A stretch of DNA of 47,134 nt from Bacteroidota bacterium (lineage in GTDB: Bacteria > Bacteroidota > Bacteroidia > 2-12-FULL-35-15), in the NCBI GenBank assembly GCA_017303895.1, contig JAFLBF010000021.1, positions 1-47,134 on the forward strand, written 5' to 3'. How positions within the stretch are numbered: position 1 is the stretch's first letter; each line of letters starts with the position of its first letter. Made by a program: the position numbers and the translations under genes. Under the pieces are notes generated by a model, which was not told the origin of the DNA, searched no databases, and worked only from the letters and a program-made list of their open reading frames with translations. Positions 40,922 through 47,134 of the stretch are shown piece by piece.

Positions 40922-43900
40922 AGGCTTCTATTTTTTTCTTCTGTGCCTCTAATTGTTTTTTCAATTCTTCAATTTGTGCTTGTTGTTCTTTAACAGCATT
41001 AATTAACATATAGGTCATCGCACCATTATCTACAGCCAAATATTTTTTTTCCTCTTTTTTTGTAACATCTTCTTTGGTAGGATCTACATTAGGCACGTAA
41101 GTCCATTCTGAAACCATATAAGGCGCTACTTCCTGTAGCTCTTGTGCAATAATTCCGACACCTGTTTCTTTTGGCATATTAGCTTCACCGGTATAAGTAA
41201 ACCATACAGGTTTTATCTTCATAAGGTCAGCTAATCCTGCCTCATAAGGGCGAATATTCGTTTTTAAACGTGCATCAGAAACAACAGTCCAAGCATTTGA
41301 TGTTGGCTTAGCTGCACTATTCAACGACAAATGCAATTGATACGCAGGGGCATTGGTTCCAATACCTACATCCCCCGAAAAATAATTATATGTTTCATTT
41401 AATGTATATACACCATATGCTGTACCCGTACCACCATGTGATGTATTTAAGTATGTCCCAAAAATATTTCCAGTAGCTCCTGCAGGTTTACTCATTGTAC
41501 TATAATAGCCGTAACTGGTACTGGTACTGGAGCTAGAATGTAAAATAGAACTAAACATACCATATCTTGAGCCGGTACCTACACTTGATTGAGTAGAATA
41601 AACCCCGTAAGAGGTACCTGTACCATTTGGGGTCATTGCTACTTGGTAACCATAGATACTACTGGCATCACCCGCCAAACCCACAATACTAGAGTTAATG
41701 CCATATTTTACCCCACTTCCGGCACCGTCCACGTTCACATCAATCCCATATTTATTTGAAGCACCTGTATAATTATTAGTTACGGTTAAACCGATCGCAT
41801 TAACAGCATCTGTACTTGGTATTTCCATGTGAACAAGAGAGAGTGGGGCAGTGGTACCAATACCCACTCTTCCACCACCCGGAGGAGAAATAAATGCATA
41901 GTTATTTGTCGCACCCGCTGCATAAGCCCTTAGGGCAATATTCGTACCTGTACCATTTACGGCTTCAAAGCTACCACCTCTTTTTTCCCCACTTCCCGCA
42001 CCATAAGCACCACCATATACAGCAAAAGTTGTATTAGTTGTGTTTGTGGAATTATAAAAATAAGCCGTTCTATCTTCAACTGAAGTCTCTGCGTGTAGTG
42101 CAAATAATGGACTAGAGATCCCTAAACCAACTCTTCCACCACCATTAGGAACAATAATTGCGTAATCATTTACTCCACCAGATGCACTGAAATAACCCGC
42201 CACATTCGTATTTGTTGTTCCTGTATTTGTAACAATACTTTGTAGGCCATAAGCAGTATGAGATGCATTAACATTGGCTCCCGAACGAGCAATCGAAATC
42301 ATTCTACTGCTGTTAGATGCCGTACCTGCTGTAGAATTGGATGCTAAATACAATACTGAACCATTTGTTAAACCATTATCATCAACATTTAAAGTACTTC
42401 CATTCCCAGCACCCACTATATGTAATTTTGAAGAAGCTGAAGGGGCAGCAGTGTTTATTCCTACAGAAGTTCCATTGTCAAAAATTAAAGATGTCGAAGA
42501 CAATGAATTTGCAGATGACCATTTAGGAACATAGTTTGTTGTTCCACCGGCTAGTACACCAGCCGTACTCCAGGAAAGTGTTCCTGATCCATTATTACTT
42601 AAAAAACCTGATCCATTCGCTGCTGGCCAAGACAAAGTAACATTGTTTATTCGAATTAGATTACCATTGGCATCTACTTGAAATTGATTACTTGTTCCTA
42701 CGGACAATGGAGAACCAACAACCCCTGAGCCACCAATACCAATATGACCACTTTCTCTGATCCTCATGGCCTCATTTAAAGTCCCATTGAATGTATAAAA
42801 CACTAATTGCCCATGACCTGTAGCACCGTTCCCTGTTCTTGCTTCAATTCTGGCTCTTGTATAAATCACATTTGTAACAGGAGTAACTCCTAAAAAATCT
42901 ACCCTTGAAGCCATGGAATTTAAAGCAGCAGCATTACCAACCATTTCTAATGAAGCAGAGGCATTTGTCGTACCAATATCAGTAGCTGAGACTGTTAAAT
43001 ATTTATTGGCACCGCTAGCTTTCGCTGGAACAGGGGTTCCAATACCCACATTTGTCCCGTCATCATAAGTAGCACCAATTCCTAATTGAGAACCTGAAGG
43101 TGTCCAACGTGCTAAATAATTATTTGTACCTGATCCGGTAATCGTGGTGCCTGCAGCAACACTTAAATTACCTGATGCATCAGCAATAACAGTACCTGGT
43201 CCAACTAAACTAGAAATGCGTGCATCACCAATCACATCCAATCTTCTTCCTGGAGATGAATTATTAATCCCTACATTTCCATTAGCATCAATATAGAGAC
43301 GATTGGGAGTGTTATTAGTCCAAAAATTCATGCTATTATTGTTATTGTTATACTCCACTGCACCCAAATATGCAAAAGCCGTGGAGCCAAAATATAGCTT
43401 ATTTGAAAGTGAAGCTGAACCAATCAAACTTATATTTGAATTATTCGCATTAGAGATCTGTAGATTTTCCGCAGGATTTGTAGTTCCAATTCCAACGCGA
43501 CCATTTCCAGTAATCCTCATTGCTTCTATCATAGAACTCGTTGCTCTGTTATTCATCACATTGAATAATAGACTTCCCTGAGTGTTCCCATTTGATACAA
43601 TTCCAGAAATTTCACCGGTTGTCCATGGTGTGGTTATGAATTGTGATCTGAAGGCTAATCTTGCCCCATAATTGTCTGCACTAGTAGTATTTGATAAAAA
43701 CAATGCATCAGAAATGCCAGTAGCATTACTCTGTACTTCTAATTTAGATGAAGGTATTGATGTCCCAATTCCAACATTCCCACCATTATTATTATAAATA
43801 TCTGAACCATTCGGATCCCAATAAGTGGAAGGGACAGAAACTGCGTTTCCCGATGGAGACATCATTTGCCAATTGGAACCATCGTAAGCGAGTGTAACTA

Positions 43901-44174
43901 TTTGTCCACTTTTAATATCTCCTCCTACCAAAGCACTAGTGTTTCCGTCTTTACGAATTGGTAAAGCCCCTGTTCCTGATACATTCATTGTTGCAGTAGC
44001 CGAACAAGCGGTGTGTGCTTTAAAGGTAACTTGAATACCATTCCTCAAAGGGAATACACCGGGAACATTCAGTGTATAGGCAGTGGATGTACCTGCCGAT
44101 GTTATTTCCACTTGTGCTTTTGAATCAACAACAAAAAGCAAGGAAACTAATGTTAGAATTAAATATTTTCTCAT
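40908..44174 (-). CDS. Secreted tail-fibre-like protein with Peptidase_S74 chaperone
   Basis: The 1088-aa protein has a signal peptide (about 1-20, ending VDSKA). An N-terminal module (about 30-110) with GDIKSGQIVTLAYDGSNWQM is like that of phage tail fibres. A long region then repeats VGIGTxxPxxxLxV-type motifs and Ser/Thr/Gly-rich shaft sequence. The C-terminal S74 intramolecular chaperone begins SDARLKTNIRPYEAG; its Ser at about 966 is the expected self-cleavage site, with Lys971 nearby. It ends in a trimerising coiled coil (about 1055-1088). The signal peptide argues for a host surface fibre rather than a phage gene. It is 23 bp after the next-upstream fibre gene. Confidence 0.9.
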   Translation of the reverse strand: MRKYLILTLVSLLFVVDSKAQVEITSAGTSTAYTLNVPGVFPLRNGIQVTFKAHTACSATATMNVSGTGALPIRKDGNTSALVGGDIKSGQIVTLAYDGSNWQMMSPSGNAVSVPSTYWDPNGSDIYNNNGGNVGIGTSIPSSKLEVQSNATGISDALFLSNTTSADNYGARLAFRSQFITTPWTTGEISGIVSNGNTQGSLLFNVMNNRATSSMIEAMRITGNGRVGIGTTNPAENLQISNANNSNISLIGSASLSNKLYFGSTAFAYLGAVEYNNNNNSMNFWTNNTPNRLYIDANGNVGINNSSPGRRLDVIGDARISSLVGPGTVIADASGNLSVAAGTTITGSGTNNYLARWTPSGSQLGIGATYDDGTNVGIGTPVPAKASGANKYLTVSATDIGTTNASASLEMVGNAAALNSMASRVDFLGVTPVTNVIYTRARIEARTGNGATGHGQLVFYTFNGTLNEAMRIRESGHIGIGGSGVVGSPLSVGTSNQFQVDANGNLIRINNVTLSWPAANGSGFLSNNGSGTLSWSTAGVLAGGTTNYVPKWSSANSLSSTSLIFDNGTSVGINTAAPSASSKLHIVGAGNGSTLNVDDNGLTNGSVLYLASNSTAGTASNSSRMISIARSGANVNASHTAYGLQSIVTNTGTTNTNVAGYFSASGGVNDYAIIVPNGGGRVGLGISSPLFALHAETSVEDRTAYFYNSTNTTNTTFAVYGGAYGAGSGEKRGGSFEAVNGTGTNIALRAYAAGATNNYAFISPPGGGRVGIGTTAPLSLVHMEIPSTDAVNAIGLTVTNNYTGASNKYGIDVNVDGAGSGVKYGINSSIVGLAGDASSIYGYQVAMTPNGTGTSYGVYSTQSSVGTGSRYGMFSSILHSSSSTSTSYGYYSTMSKPAGATGNIFGTYLNTSHGGTGTAYGVYTLNETYNYFSGDVGIGTNAPAYQLHLSLNSAAKPTSNAWTVVSDARLKTNIRPYEAGLADLMKIKPVWFTYTGEANMPKETGVGIIAQELQEVAPYMVSEWTYVPNVDPTKEDVTKKEEKKYLAVDNGAMTYMLINAVKEQQAQIEELKKQLEAQKKKIEAFEKK

Positions 44175-44197
44175 ACTATATATTATTATAGAATTAA

Positions 44198-47134
<2,937 letters not shown>

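Overview
The window is a Bacteroidota chromosome segment. Promoters carry the -7 box TAnnTTTG, ribosome binding sites are mostly absent, and many proteins belong to the type IX secretion system (T9SS): two type A sorting domains, one CHU_C/type B domain, a PorP/SprF protein and a PorE-like OmpA protein. Two tRNA genes near 11.8 kb separate an AT-rich accessory region on the left from an ordinary chromosome on the right.

Left region (1 to about 11.7 kb). Positions 1-6847 look like an integron-type cassette array that is not of a standard form. An IntI/XerC-like tyrosine recombinase (5777-6847, + strand) is divergent from leftward-reading gene blocks. The blocks encode a small membrane protein plus a zincin-like metalloprotease, then a TonB-receptor-type outer-membrane barrel, then a four-helix membrane protein, then the start of a further gene. 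They are separated by three elements of 158-163 bp that keep a long inverted-repeat stem while its sequence changes. Each block carries its own complementary ends (9 bp, a conserved 2-nt mismatch, then 5-6 bp), as expected if each block once closed into a circle. The 157 bp between recombinase and first block hold divergent promoters with exact -7 boxes and a perfect 15-bp palindrome. Beyond it are an unrecognised 273-aa gene followed by seven helically phased CGTCAAT repeats (iteron-like), a tight operon of four small unknown genes, and a large serine recombinase whose 3' end runs antisense into tRNA-Leu, which probably marks the right edge of the island.

Middle region (11.7-31.3 kb). tRNA-Leu(UAA) and tRNA-Gly(GCC) are followed by a TerB-like protein, mutS, a GT39-like glycosyltransferase, a SpoU-type RNA methyltransferase, a DUF1761 protein, pntA-pntB, a glycerophosphodiesterase, a YkgJ-type cysteine-cluster protein, a large T9SS-secreted propeller protein, a DUF2179 membrane protein, a lipoprotein, a DUF3817 protein, and a leftward set of PASTA protein, T9SS protein and RluA-type pseudouridine synthase.

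Right region (31.4-47.1 kb). Six closely packed leftward genes look like one surface-structure cluster. They are a collagen-like/tail-fibre-like protein open at the right edge, a secreted tail-fibre-like protein ending in a Peptidase_S74 self-cleaving chaperone, a small CHU_C (type B CTD) protein, PorP/SprF, a PorE-like TPR/PD40/OmpA protein with three two-part internal repeats, and a barrel protein with nine Ig-like modules. A type B CTD protein beside its PorP/SprF partner is a known T9SS arrangement. Its linkage here to tail-fibre-like and collagen-like proteins suggests a secreted fibrous structure anchored to the outer membrane.
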